Shown here piece after piece: positions 50,701-62,700 of a DNA stretch of 64,000 nucleotides (the first letter of the stretch is position 1; every line of letters begins with the position of its first letter). The position numbers and the translations under genes were made by a program. This DNA comes from Burhinus oedicnemus. Taxonomy: Eukaryota; Chordata; Aves; Charadriiformes; Burhinidae. The stretch lies in NCBI GenBank assembly GCA_008921705.1, contig VFFE01008916.1, positions 83,190 to 147,189 on the forward strand, given 5' to 3'. The notes below the pieces were generated by a model, which did no database searches, was not told the origin of the DNA, and saw only the letters and a program-made list of their open reading frames with translations.

Positions 50701-53700
50701 GCATCAGGCAGGTAGTACAGGCTGTCCTGAGCTACTGATATTAAAATTACACCTAGAAACTGCCAGCAACAGTGCAACAGGAGACTGTCCACAGTAAGAA
50801 AGCAGCTCCCAGCAGCACGTGAAGGACAAATCTCATGCTGTCCTCGTCAACCTTCCTGAGCCTGGGATACACGCAGCGTCCTTGTATATAGCAGCCACTA
50901 CTTTCAATGCAAGACACAGAGAGATGGAAATAGCCACAGAAACACCTAAATTTTTGTGATTTCTCAGCATACTTGCCCTTTGCCTTTGCTCTCCTGTGGC
51001 TGTCAGGCTCCCAGGAGATGCCAGCAGAGGCAGGCACAGAGCAGCAGAGCAACCGCACCGTTAAGGGCCGGATGAGCAGCACTTGGCCCAGGTGAGAGCT
51101 GGCACATTGCTGTCCTGCCAGGAGAGTCACAGCTCTTTCCCAGCACCTTGCTTTGCTTTAGGCCCTCTCTTTAGGATGCGTTGCTCACTTCCTTCCCTAG
51201 TTCAACTTTCCAGAGAATTCAGGGACGGGCGGGGACTACATTGTAGTCACCTCCAACCCCTTCTTCCTCTGTGCATCTTCTGCAGGAAATACCTGGACCA
51301 GCTGGATTTCAGCCATGAGTTTAAGGCAGAGCTTAATGTCCGTGGGGTAATGCTCAGGGGTGCAGGCTGTGACTCCCACCAAGGGGAGCCCAGGGAAGAG
51401 GCAAGGCAAGGGCCAGCAGTGGGAGCCAACACCAGAAGCAGTTGCATTTCTCTTGCATCCATGCACAGAGCTCCTGCATTTTGTGCTGGATTCTCCCAGG
51501 TGACCACAGCTCTTGCCCACCTACGTGCCAAGCCTGACTTACCTGCCTGCTGTGTGTTATCCAGCCCCAACTTACTGGCCCGCTGTGTATTATCCAGCCC
51601 TGCAGACAGGCCCAGATTTTGCAGGCACGCTGCAGCCCTTTTCTGAGTTGTCAGAGCTGATGTGTTGCATGCGCTTGGTGGAAAGGTAACATGCATGGAG
51701 CAAACCCCCTGCATGCACGTGGAAAGGGCACCCATGTGCCTGGAAGTCCCTCACAGCAAACCTGGCATTGCCCCATGGGGCACACAGGCAGAGCCGGGAG
51801 GAGGGAACGAGATAACTTTGCTACGAAAGTCTGGGCAGACCACAGGCTGTCTTTGTCAGCCCCAAAGTCTCCCATTTCACCAAGCCAGGGGGCTCTTGGG
51901 CCCCTTCTCCTCTCTCTTTCTGCTAGTTCACAAGCATGTACTGAAAATTTGGAGGTCAGCCCTAAGCTTTCATCTTTCATAGTTTTTTTGTCTGAACTTC
52001 TGGATGTTAAATACACGCATCCGTGACATCCTCTTAGTCCCTCCCCGAGTTCACCAGCATTCCCTTCTCATCTATCACCTGAAGATTTTATTTTATCGGT
52101 GCTTCTTTTTACCTAAGGCTTTTTGTTTGTTTGTTTTGTTTCTGTCCTTATTCATATTTCTCGTCATAAAGCAGGACTCAGAGCTTGAAGAGTGTCAGGG
52201 GGACATTCACGTTATTTGTATTTAGCCACTAGGTGACACTACAAAACCCTTTATCCAGAAGGCTACATGATTTCACAACAGGTACCACACCCTAGGTTAT
52301 CAAAATGATGGTTGATGAAGTGGCGCTAGAAAAAAGGAAAAGAAAGAGTGAACTTTTTAGAAGGAAATGTCCAATATATAATACCCTTGAGTATGAGGTT
52401 TTCTTACTAGACAAATAAATTATCTTGGGATCCATCATTGTATCTACAATTTCTGTAGCACACAAAGGAAACACTAGCAATGCCAGACCAGAAGAAATCA
52501 GTATGCCAGAAGAAGAGCCACAAGAAAGAGAGAGAACATGAGCAAAATTAACACCAGCATGGAGGGAAGGGAATGTCCTTTGCTCAGGCAAGAAGAACAG
52601 GAGGCAGATAAAAGTCCAAGATCAGGGTCAGATGGAAGCCACGCAAAAACCAATTTAATGGGATGGGAAAGGCCAATAGGTTTTTTGAGCAAAAGGAAAG
52701 TGGCAGGCTCAGGCAGCCAGGCTCACTCCATGGGTGGCTGTGGCATGTCTGGGGGGTTTTCTGGGACCACCCATCCATAGGTCCCAGGCAAAATGTCAGC
52801 AGCTTGATGGAGCTATCATGGGTACCTGCACAGAAGCCTGTGTGGCCAGCACAGCAGGGAATTCACTGGCAGTCTGGAAACTGGAAATAAGTAAGTAAAA
52901 GGTATATTAATTTGAAGAGAGCCCTGCATGAAGCCTTTTTTTCACTCAAAGAGAAAAAAAACACCTCCCCACTGTCCGTGCTTTGACTGCACCTTCAGAG
53001 AGGAGGTACTAGAGCACACATCTGCAGAGCCACCATCGCCAGCAGCTTTAAGGATGTCCCGAATTGCAGATAAACTCAAATTCATAAAAGAGGTGAAATT
53101 ACACTGGAATAAAAAAACTGCCTTAATCCCTGTATCAACAGTCATTCCACATTCAGTTTTAACTGCAATCATTTTAAGTGTATTAAGCTACATCAAACAA
53201 AGGCTATGTCACTTCCAAATGAGGGGGTCACCTTGATAAGGCAATATAATTTATTAGTTACACAATTTTTGTCAATCAGTTAAGTTTAAGACACCCAAAT
53301 TCAAAACAACCTTTTCCACTCAGGAATTTAATGCACCTCAGTGAATGCATTTTCAATTCAAACCCTTTGTTTTCCTGATTCATTTTCTTGAGGACAAGCC
53401 CTAGCTGCCAGGATATTCTTCTTGGCTGTTGCAAAAGACAGGCTGAGCAAAACCCAAGAAGACTAAAATAATCTGTCGCCCTTAGCTGTGTTGGTTTTCA
53501 GTCGCATTGCAAGGAGGGTGGTGCAACTAGCCTGGACAATGACAGTGCAAGTTGCTACATCAAGTTTTTACCTCATTCTCATCTACACTTTATTTAAAGG
53601 ACAGTATTTCCATTTGCTGTGCTGCCAGCTTAACCACATGGTACTTAAGTGCTGGGGCAACTTTATACACATTAGGATTTATAAATCCTCTGAACTGCAG

Positions 53701-56700
53701 GTGGTGACTCCAAAGAGGTTTAAAAAAAAAAAATCTCTGGCAAAGTTTATTTAACTGGAACATGATAGTGCTTTTAAAGCCCATGAAACTTTCCTCACTT
53801 ACTTTAAAGGATCAATTTCTGGCCCTTATAACTTGAAAAGAAAATACGCAGATCTTTCTGTTTTCCTAAACTTCCTTTTCTTTGGCATCTAGAAACACAA
53901 CGTTTGTAGTAAAACACTCGCAACATATTTTGTCATATACAGGAGCTACGCAACTATAGCCTATACACAGTGGCTCAGAGGTAGATGGAGTCAGCACTAA
54001 CACATCTCGTCAGCTGATCCACAAACCCGGTGTTCTGGAAAAAGGAGTTCGTTCCTTATAATCCCAAGAGATCATTTTATGTCTGAAACTTTGAAAACTG
54101 GGTAAAACTGACACAAAACTTACTTTAGTACTTTTAAGCAATCATTTTACGAATTTTCCAAATATATTTGTGTCCTTGCTTTTCTGGATTAAGGTATCTG
54201 ACTGAATGAAGAAAATACACTCAATTTAGTCCAGTTTAATACTATGCTATTCCAAAACAGCCTTGGGCAGAGAGTGATGCTGAATGAGAGTGAGGTCAGT
54301 GTAGAATTGCTCCCTTTTCACTTTGCTAATCACGTCACTCTCATTTTGTGACTCTTTTTCTGATGTGACAGCTTGGGGCCAAAGCAACTCTGGGAAAGCT
54401 GTGCTCCGCTAACACGTCCAGAAAGGTGTAACAACCAGTGGGAAACTTATTTGATATCCAAGAAAACATCATGCATGGCTAAAGGGATCACGCTTTTCTC
54501 TCCTTGCAGTTGTCTCTACCCCCACACTGGGCTGACCTCTGCCCAAACACACGCTGTTGTCAGTGCACCCGCTGCGGACAGCTGTAATTCAGCGTACACA
54601 GTGAGAGTCTGGGGAGGTTTCTGCAGGATTTGAAAATTCACACAATTGTCAGCGATGGATTTATCGTCACAGTTATCACGGCCTCTAAAACCACAGACAG
54701 TTAAGGGGAGATAAGGAAGGCAATAAAGCAGCCCAGCGTAACTAGTGGTTTTCCAAGCACAGGTGTGTTTGGGTAAACACCAGCAGGAACAAACTTCTGA
54801 TAAGTTCATGAAGAAATTAGGACGGTGATACTGTCAAAGGCAATGCCTCATAACTATGAGAGCATTAAAGGCACAGCCGATATCACAGTGTGCTTTGATA
54901 TCCTGCGCTCTAATTAGAAGTGAGGGCTGAGGCGACTTATCAAGAAACCACTCCCTTTCCACATACAGGTCTACAAAAACAAGGATGATTATAAGGAATG
55001 TCAGCCTTAAGGTACTATGACAAAGGGTAATAGCAATCATACAGTTCATTAATATACTGCTGTGCAGGGCAAGGATACCAGAGCACTTCGCCTATATCCA
55101 TTAACTTTTCACCACAACCCTAGAAGAAACCAATAAGCCAGTATAACCAGGTATAAGAAGCAGAGGAAATGGAGTCACCAGAGAATCCCCAAATCCTAAT
55201 CTCACTCTAAAACACAGCTGCACATTCATCCTGCAGTCTCAGACAGTCAGGGGAACTCAGACCTTACAGCTGTGTCAAGGGATGCCCATGTGGCATACAG
55301 CCTTCAGGGGAAAAAGATGGTACATGTGGTTTCATTGAGACTGGTAACGGGTCACGTCCTTTTTAGCCACTTACTTCATCAACAAAGAGCTGTGCAAAGG
55401 TTTGGTATTCCTCACTGCTTGTATTCCTAAAGCCTGGAGAGTATTTCACGTTTGTTATCCGTACTGTACCACTAAGTTTCTGGACAGCTGCAAAATAAGA
55501 AAAAGAAAATTTAAATACATGTTCCATGGACTGTGGTGCATGGACAAGTGTGTGACAGTCACTGCCATGACTCATCACATGTGGTATGCATCAGCTTATA
55601 ACAGCAGAAGGCCAGCCCTCTGAAATGTAGCCAAAACCTCAAACGCCTGAACATAGGCATCCAGCACCTTAGTCTGCCCACTCTGACTCCCAGATGATTC
55701 TCAAGAAGGGCACCAACCTCCTGTCGGTCTTATGTCTGCCAGCTCTGTCTTGGGTGCTCTGGGGCACCTGGGGCTCTATGGCTATGCTCGGGCACCTGAA
55801 TCGCTCTCCCAGGCTCAACTAGCTGTCCCAGCTCCCTCTACATGCAACAAGGTGACACCAGTCCCTCCAGAGGGCAAATCATTACAGCACCAAAGTCCTC
55901 CCTCCTCAGAGGAAGGTTAAACAGCTGCCTGAGCTTAGACATCTACATTTTAGACAGCTATTGTAAGGTAAGATGAACCCCAACAGGGTGTACGCTTCCT
56001 CCCTGCAGTTGTATCTGCTGAATCACTCTAAGGCAGTCTCAAATGTTTTAGGTCATTTCTTGATATCACTGGTTTTGGCCTTGTTACTCCAGACACTGAA
56101 GGTGATCACAAGCAGGAGAGAAAGGGCTTCTCAAGACATGATTCATATCCCTAGTGTCCTTTTAGTGGCTAGCCAGACAAGCTCACTGCCATCACCCAAT
56201 ACCGTGACCATTGCCAGCCTATTGTCTTCACACCACCTTCCAGCTGCTAACAGATCATCACTCCTAGCATACCAAGATCTAACAGTTCAATGTTTTATAT
56301 GAATATAGGATAGTCTTCACCAAAGAACTCTATCATCTGGCAAAGGATTCAGTTTAAATTTGTTTCTGAATCAAGTTATGAGTCTTTACTTTCTGGTATA
56401 CCAGCTTGCTTTCCTCCCTACATGCATCTGTCCTGATTTCAACGGTATATAAGACACCAGGTTCCAGCTCTGAGACTGTCAGACTCCTATACTGAATTTT
56501 AGTCTCCCATATTAGCTGCTTTTTCTGAAGCAGCAGGAATTGAAAAGCAGGGCTCTGCATAAACTCTGTGGACCATGTTCCATCAAAACTGGTTCTAGTC
56601 ACATTTGGGACAATTTGAGCTAGGACAGGTACTAAAGGAAAAGAAATAGTCATCAAGTAAAGCTTTGCAGGGGAGAGGAGAAAGTCCTGCCTGCTTAAAG

Positions 56701-59700
56701 CAAGTCACCAAAGCAGGCTTCCTTTATCCCAGCCTGCTTCTGATCCCTCACCACCACCCTGGGTCAGATCAAGGGATTCAGGCTTGCTTTTTGCTATGGC
56801 TTGTTATGTCATGTGAACATAGGTATTTAGGTGATAAATCACATTCAGTTATCTGATGGTGAGAGGGGAAAAAGTTTTGAACAATTTTCAAACGAAAAAA
56901 AAAAATAATCAGTATTTAAAAGTCAAGACAGACTATGAAGAGTTAGCTGAGGCTGACCCGCCAGGTCAACCCTTGCCACAAGGAGGAGCTATATATTAAA
57001 CTTAACCAAACATGGATTTTTGCCCTCTGAATTTCCTGCCCTGGGATTAGTGAGATACTACTATGGTGGCTCTTCTTTTTTCCTCAGACATAATCCCTTC
57101 ACAAGGTTATTTCCCAGCAGAAGCACTTGGCTGAATATTTGATTGATCAGGAAAAAAACCCAAGTTTTTATGAACCAAACTTGTTTGTGTAGAATTCTTC
57201 AATTTGTTTTCCAGCTAAAAGAAAATGACCTTTGCTTTTTTTCAGTTAAAATTAGCTTCTTTTTTTTTTTTAAGAGCACCTTTTGTTTTCATTTAAAGAA
57301 CAAAAATAAAACCAGCACATTTTTTTACTCTTCCCTATTTTGAAAGGGGGCAGGGGAACACAAAGCAAAGCAGTAAATGGATCTTTTCAATTCAGGTCAA
57401 CACGTTCTTCAGTCCAAAATTATTTGTTTCCTCCATTTGGCCACCAAGGTCCCAAATCAGTTATTTGCCTGGCTCTGTCCCCACATCTCACCCGTGCCAG
57501 GCAGAGTGAAGGATACAACACGAAGAAGAGAGAAGACAAAAGCTGAACGGGGGCATTGGCATGGCTGCCCAGAGCTTAGCGGGACTGGAGAAGTGGACAC
57601 TGTGGCACTGGTGATCCGGACTGATGGTACAAGAGAGGCTGGAGAAGCAGCAGAGCTGGCTTTACACAAATGAAAAAGAGGTTTTCCAGGGAGAAAGGAA
57701 TGAGGGAGAACAAGAAGTGGGGCTGGATGAGTGGAGACCCCCAGGAACAGGAGATCATTTGGGAGGGGAAGACAAAAGAGCAGAGGGGAGTGTGGTTTGG
57801 GATGGGAGAGATGTGGAGGGCTGAGGGGCAGAATGAAGGCAAGCAGAAACAAAACCGAAATAGGTATCACTTACTAACACACTAAAGAAAAAATACATTT
57901 AGCGACGGGCAGAGACAGCAGCATTCTGATCCCAAACAAAACTGTAATTCAAAGACCAAGTTTGACTCTAACCTCAAAATATGATTCAGCTCCAGTCTAC
58001 AGAAAAATCCCATAATTAGCTGCAATACATCTGGCCAAACCCAAACAGATTAAGCCCTCCCCGCCAGCCTAGTTACTCTCAATTACAGCTCTTGAAAAAG
58101 TGGCTCACAGGTTTCCACGCAGCTCCTGCCCCACAGGGGATTTGAGGGGCTCTGCCTAATCCATCCTCCACTGAGAGGAATTAGGGAGGCAGGTCGTTTG
58201 CCTTCCCAGGTCTCTAAGGTAACTCTGTGCTGCTGCAGTACCCTGGTGCCAGAGCATGCAGGAGAAACCAAGATGTGTGGCAAAAGGACAAGCAGAATAT
58301 GTTTTGATGAGCCACACTCAGTGCACTGTATGATTTGCTTCATCTGCTTTGAGTTGAAGAAATGCAACCTCAATAAAACTAAGTGCCAAATTACCAGAAA
58401 GAGAAATTATTTTGACATATTGAATTAGGAAAAAATGCTGGCTCCTGCAAGAAAATAATTTTGACATAGAAAATCTAGTTTCAGATGCCTTCATCCCAGA
58501 CCACTGCTTCCAACTGTGCATCTTTCCCGACTCTGAATGAAGCTTTGCTTCTCAAGCAGCCAAATTACCATGTGTGCAGGCCCCCATCAAATGTATACTC
58601 ACTGTGGTCCATGGCTGGGCCTGGCATCGGGCTGGGAGCTGGAGGGACATCTGGCAAAGCTGGTGACCCCAGGGCTCCAGCATATTTCTCGGACCAAGAG
58701 TTGTTCTCTCTTCCCACCTCTACATGTGCTCTGAGAGTTGTGTTGAGGGTGGGAACACCAGCATCCTCCCTGGCTGGCAGAGCTGTACTGGGGCCACCTT
58801 GAGAGTTGGCTTGAGGCACACCAAAAGCTGTGTGACTTCTGGTGGTAGCAGAGGCTGTTTGATTTGGAAACACCAGCAATGGCGAACTGAGTTGTTCTTG
58901 CCCGGCTGTGCCCATGGGCGCATTTGTGAGAGCAGCTGCTCGCTGTGATGCACCAGGGGAATTCTCTGCCACAGAGCTTTGCTGCGATGGACTTACGGCC
59001 ACCTGCCGCTCTGCTCTCATGGCCAGTTCCTTGCTGGCTGTGACCCCTGTGGTTGTGGGGCTGTTGACCCTGCCGAAGCCTATCTGTGGTGCCAGGACTT
59101 TTTTCCAAGGGGTTGGGGGAGCGCTGGTGGGAGAATGACCATGGGGTGCTTGCTTGTCACCCAGGGGCAGTGCAGCGGGGAGGTGTACGGCGGTGCTAAT
59201 CTCGGAGCCTACAGCAGCCACCAACTCGGTGGTAGCAGGGGAAGCAGAGTCTGGAGGGCTTACTTCTTCAGGAGCAAACTCTGTGCTGTTTGTTACTTCA
59301 GGAGCCATCGTTTCAGTGAGAGGGTCCACAATCTCACCTGCAACACAGCAAATGCCCGTTGAAATGGGACCTCAAACTGGCTGAAGAGGCACCAGGGTCT
59401 GACCTGAAAATGGGGCTGAGACCAGTCAGCCATGTATAATAGCTTACACAAACAGGTCTTGGATATTTCATTAATACATTGTAGCATATGTAATTTTTAT
59501 GGTGTTGAATCTGCTTTGTGACTACACAAAAAAGCAGATTTGATTCCTGGGTTTCTGCTTCTAGTTGGCAGGCCATGGATCATTGCAGTGGGAGGAAATT
59601 AGCTGCAGACACACCAAAAGAGGAAAAAGTATGCCTCATGTTGCTCAGGAGTCAGTTATTAGGCTGATCAAGAAGGATCTCAGAGAGATTTCATTTGAAG

Positions 59701-62700
59701 ATATATATAAGGTTCACCTTCACGTTCAGAGGACAGATCACATATACTCCTTCAGCCAGAGACTGTAAAGGTGCCTCTATATACACGTTGTGTGCTATAT
59801 AAAGAGTTGCAATAAAAGCAGAGGTAAAAAAACACAGCTAAGTCCAACCTTTCATGGCAAAGAGAAACTACATGCCAGACTTTTGCTCACCCTCACAGTT
59901 TCTTCCAGGTCGGGATGGATTGGTATCCATGGTTGTCTTGCATCGGCACAGGTACGAGCCCATCAAATTGATACACTCTGCAAACACAGAGCAGTCATTC
60001 TCGGCATGGGAAGCACATTCATCCCAGTCTGTAAGACCAAAACGGAACATCTGTCAGACAGACTCCCTTCTGGCTACATTAAGCTAGAAATAATCACAAA
60101 GTAGTCCTGTCTTCAGTATTTGAATTTATGAATGTGGTCTTCCTTTTTCATCATTTACCTGACAGCAAAGCTCTGAGTGATGCAGAACACTATCTGTGTT
60201 GTTATTCTCTCACACAAAAATCAACCTTTGTCCCTGTACTCTGAAAAATATTTTCTCAAGGTAAAGACTTTTTAATAATTTTTTTTAGAAGTAAACATTT
60301 ATTTGCAATGAAAAAAATATTGCAGGTTTGTACTATAGCTATATCAAAGACATACATTAGACCAAGTTCTGCACACAGTACTTCCAGATACATCAGGTAA
60401 TGAATAGATCTGTTACCACTAGCTACCAGTAGCTAGAATATTAAACAGAGACTTAATCCAAATAATCTTCTGCTTCAAATAAAAGGTAAACGCAAGTAAC
60501 TCCCACGAGAAGCACTCTTCAGTTCTTAACGGAGGAAGTGCTAAAGGCAAAAAACTCTTCATAAAAGATTTCTTCTCAAAGGTAATACTGTAAAACTGTG
60601 ACCCTCTTTCTGGTAATCTCAGAAAAGAGATTCTGGTTCATCAATGCATGAATGTGCTCTAAGGGTGTTCCTAATGTCCAATTTCAGCTGCTCTGAGCTA
60701 GTTAGAAATGCTTCTTTCATGGAGTTACAGACCTATTTTATTGCTGAGTCTCTTCACTCTTGAGAGATTTAGATTTGAAGTCTTGTATTATCATTCACAC
60801 CCTGTTCCAGCAAATATGCAAAGGCCGAGTTAATGCTTTGGACGCAAATAATCCCAGTGAATCCCATGTGAGCCCTCCCTGTGTGCACTCCCTTGCGCAG
60901 ACACCTTCACTGCCTCAGGGCCATAAGTGGGGGAGGGCAAAAAAACAGACTGAAAACTGTGTCTTGGGACAAATCATTCTGATCAGAGGCTAGAAAACTG
61001 TTTTGAAAGTGCTTGTTCTGCAAACATGCAGAGATTAATCACTGTGATTATTTCTCTGAAACAAAGGAAAGTCCCATTCTAGAAACAGAAAGTGCAGAGC
61101 CGGTGCGTGCATGCGTGTACACGCGTTCATCTTTCTGCTTGCACAGAGCCTTCCCTTTTTACTTCCTCCCAGCTAATATTGCAATTTTTTCCCTTCTTCC
61201 TCATTAGGTAACTGTTGTATCTATGATTGTTTCCATTAGACAATTTCATGTGCCTATGACCAGCATCTGCCTATTATGTTGCAGCTTAAGCCACTTAGAG
61301 GGAGGACACTGCTGCATTGACTAAAGCACCAGCAATGAAATCGCTCTCACTAATGCCTTACTATGCTATGAGGTAATTGTAACTCCTGATGGCTTCTAAC
61401 ACCACCCGAGAGATGCTCCCGTGCTAATTGCCCAAGGATTTACATTCACTGGCTCCATCATCTCTGAGGGTTTCCTTTCTCAGCACTTAGCACAGCTTTT
61501 TAAGCAAAGTCCTTCACCTCTGATGGCCACATTCAATCACGCATCAGGCCAAAACACTTATGTTCTCTTCTCAGTGCTCACTGGCACTAGTACATCACTC
61601 ACACACATACACTCACACACACTGCACATTTTTCCTCTATAACCATTATATCTCAGCCAAGGTGTGCTCTGTGCTCTCTTTCTGCACCCTTGGCATCTCT
61701 CTGGCCTTTCACGTTTGGCAAGTGCCTTCACCCTCCCAACACACACACCTCAACCAACAGTCCTACTGCAAGAACTACAAAGAACCCCACCTTTGTGTTC
61801 ACTCTGATTACCCACTATACCTGTAAGAGGTACATGTCATGGGTAAAAATCTGTGAATCTCCTTGCCTAATGATGTTGCAGATGCTAAAGGTTTGCGTGA
61901 TTTAACAGGGAACCCATGGAGAAGAAACCCAAAGAAATCAGTTTGGATTCAGGGAGTCTTGGAGCAGAACAGTTGGATGCTAAGAGAGTGTTACTAAGAG
62001 GCATTGTCTACACTTGCCATATTCTTAGAGTTCTCCAGGAATTGGCTCCTAGTGGCTACTGAGGACATATTATTGTGCTAGATGGATCTCAGGCCTCACT
62101 CAGCACACATCCCTTTCTCTTTCCTTACCATGCCTCACACAACAGACAGACATTTTAGTGTCTTTATTAATCATGGCAGTAAACTTAATTATTTATGAGT
62201 CTTCAAAGAGAGATGCAATTGCTCCACTCCCTTCAGTTGTGCTGTCCCTTCTGACTTCTCATCCTTGCTGTTTCGAAGTTGAATTCTCGGCCCTGCCACT
62301 GTCACTAAACCAACCGTATAGCCTTTTGGTGGCCAGGCTCCACAGGAGATCCAGGTGGCATTGCTCCTCTGGTGGAAGAGGAGCTGTGTGGGTTTAGGTG
62401 TGCCCCCCACAAAAGGGCACATCCCAGGGCTCTCAGGGGTCAGGAAGAAAAATAGCCATTATACAAATCTTTCCTTTATATGCTGCACTCCTTTGCCTTA
62501 TTTTCCATATTTGACTTCAGGAAACTCATGTCAAACAAATGCTTGTTTGGGCAGAGCTAAGGAATAGACCCCTTTTCTCTGCCCCTCAGGAGGAGTGGAA
62601 GAGTTGGCTGTGCTCCTGGCTAAGAGTGGTGCTACTGGAAGCCACCCGGCTTTCTGCAATTAAAGTAACAGTCTGGAGCTATTGCCTTCTTCCTCCTAGC

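Larger units (their letters stand above)
48877..55374 (-). other. UMODL1: UMODL1 intron (6.5 kb, largest in the window)
   Basis: Phase 0, donor GAA/GTAAGT and acceptor TTCCAG. It includes a moderately GC-rich part (about 49.8-52.0 kb), a CA-rich microsatellite (50421-50443) and a 2 x 33-bp duplication (51538-51603). The frames in the GC-rich part have no domain support. The split-SEA phases join directly, so no coding exon is missing here. Confidence 0.7.

Noticed and set aside
58599..59108. 169-codon minus-strand frame overlapping the mucin-like exon
   Set aside because: It is an alternative register of the same exon. The spliced frame with matching phases on both sides is the real one.
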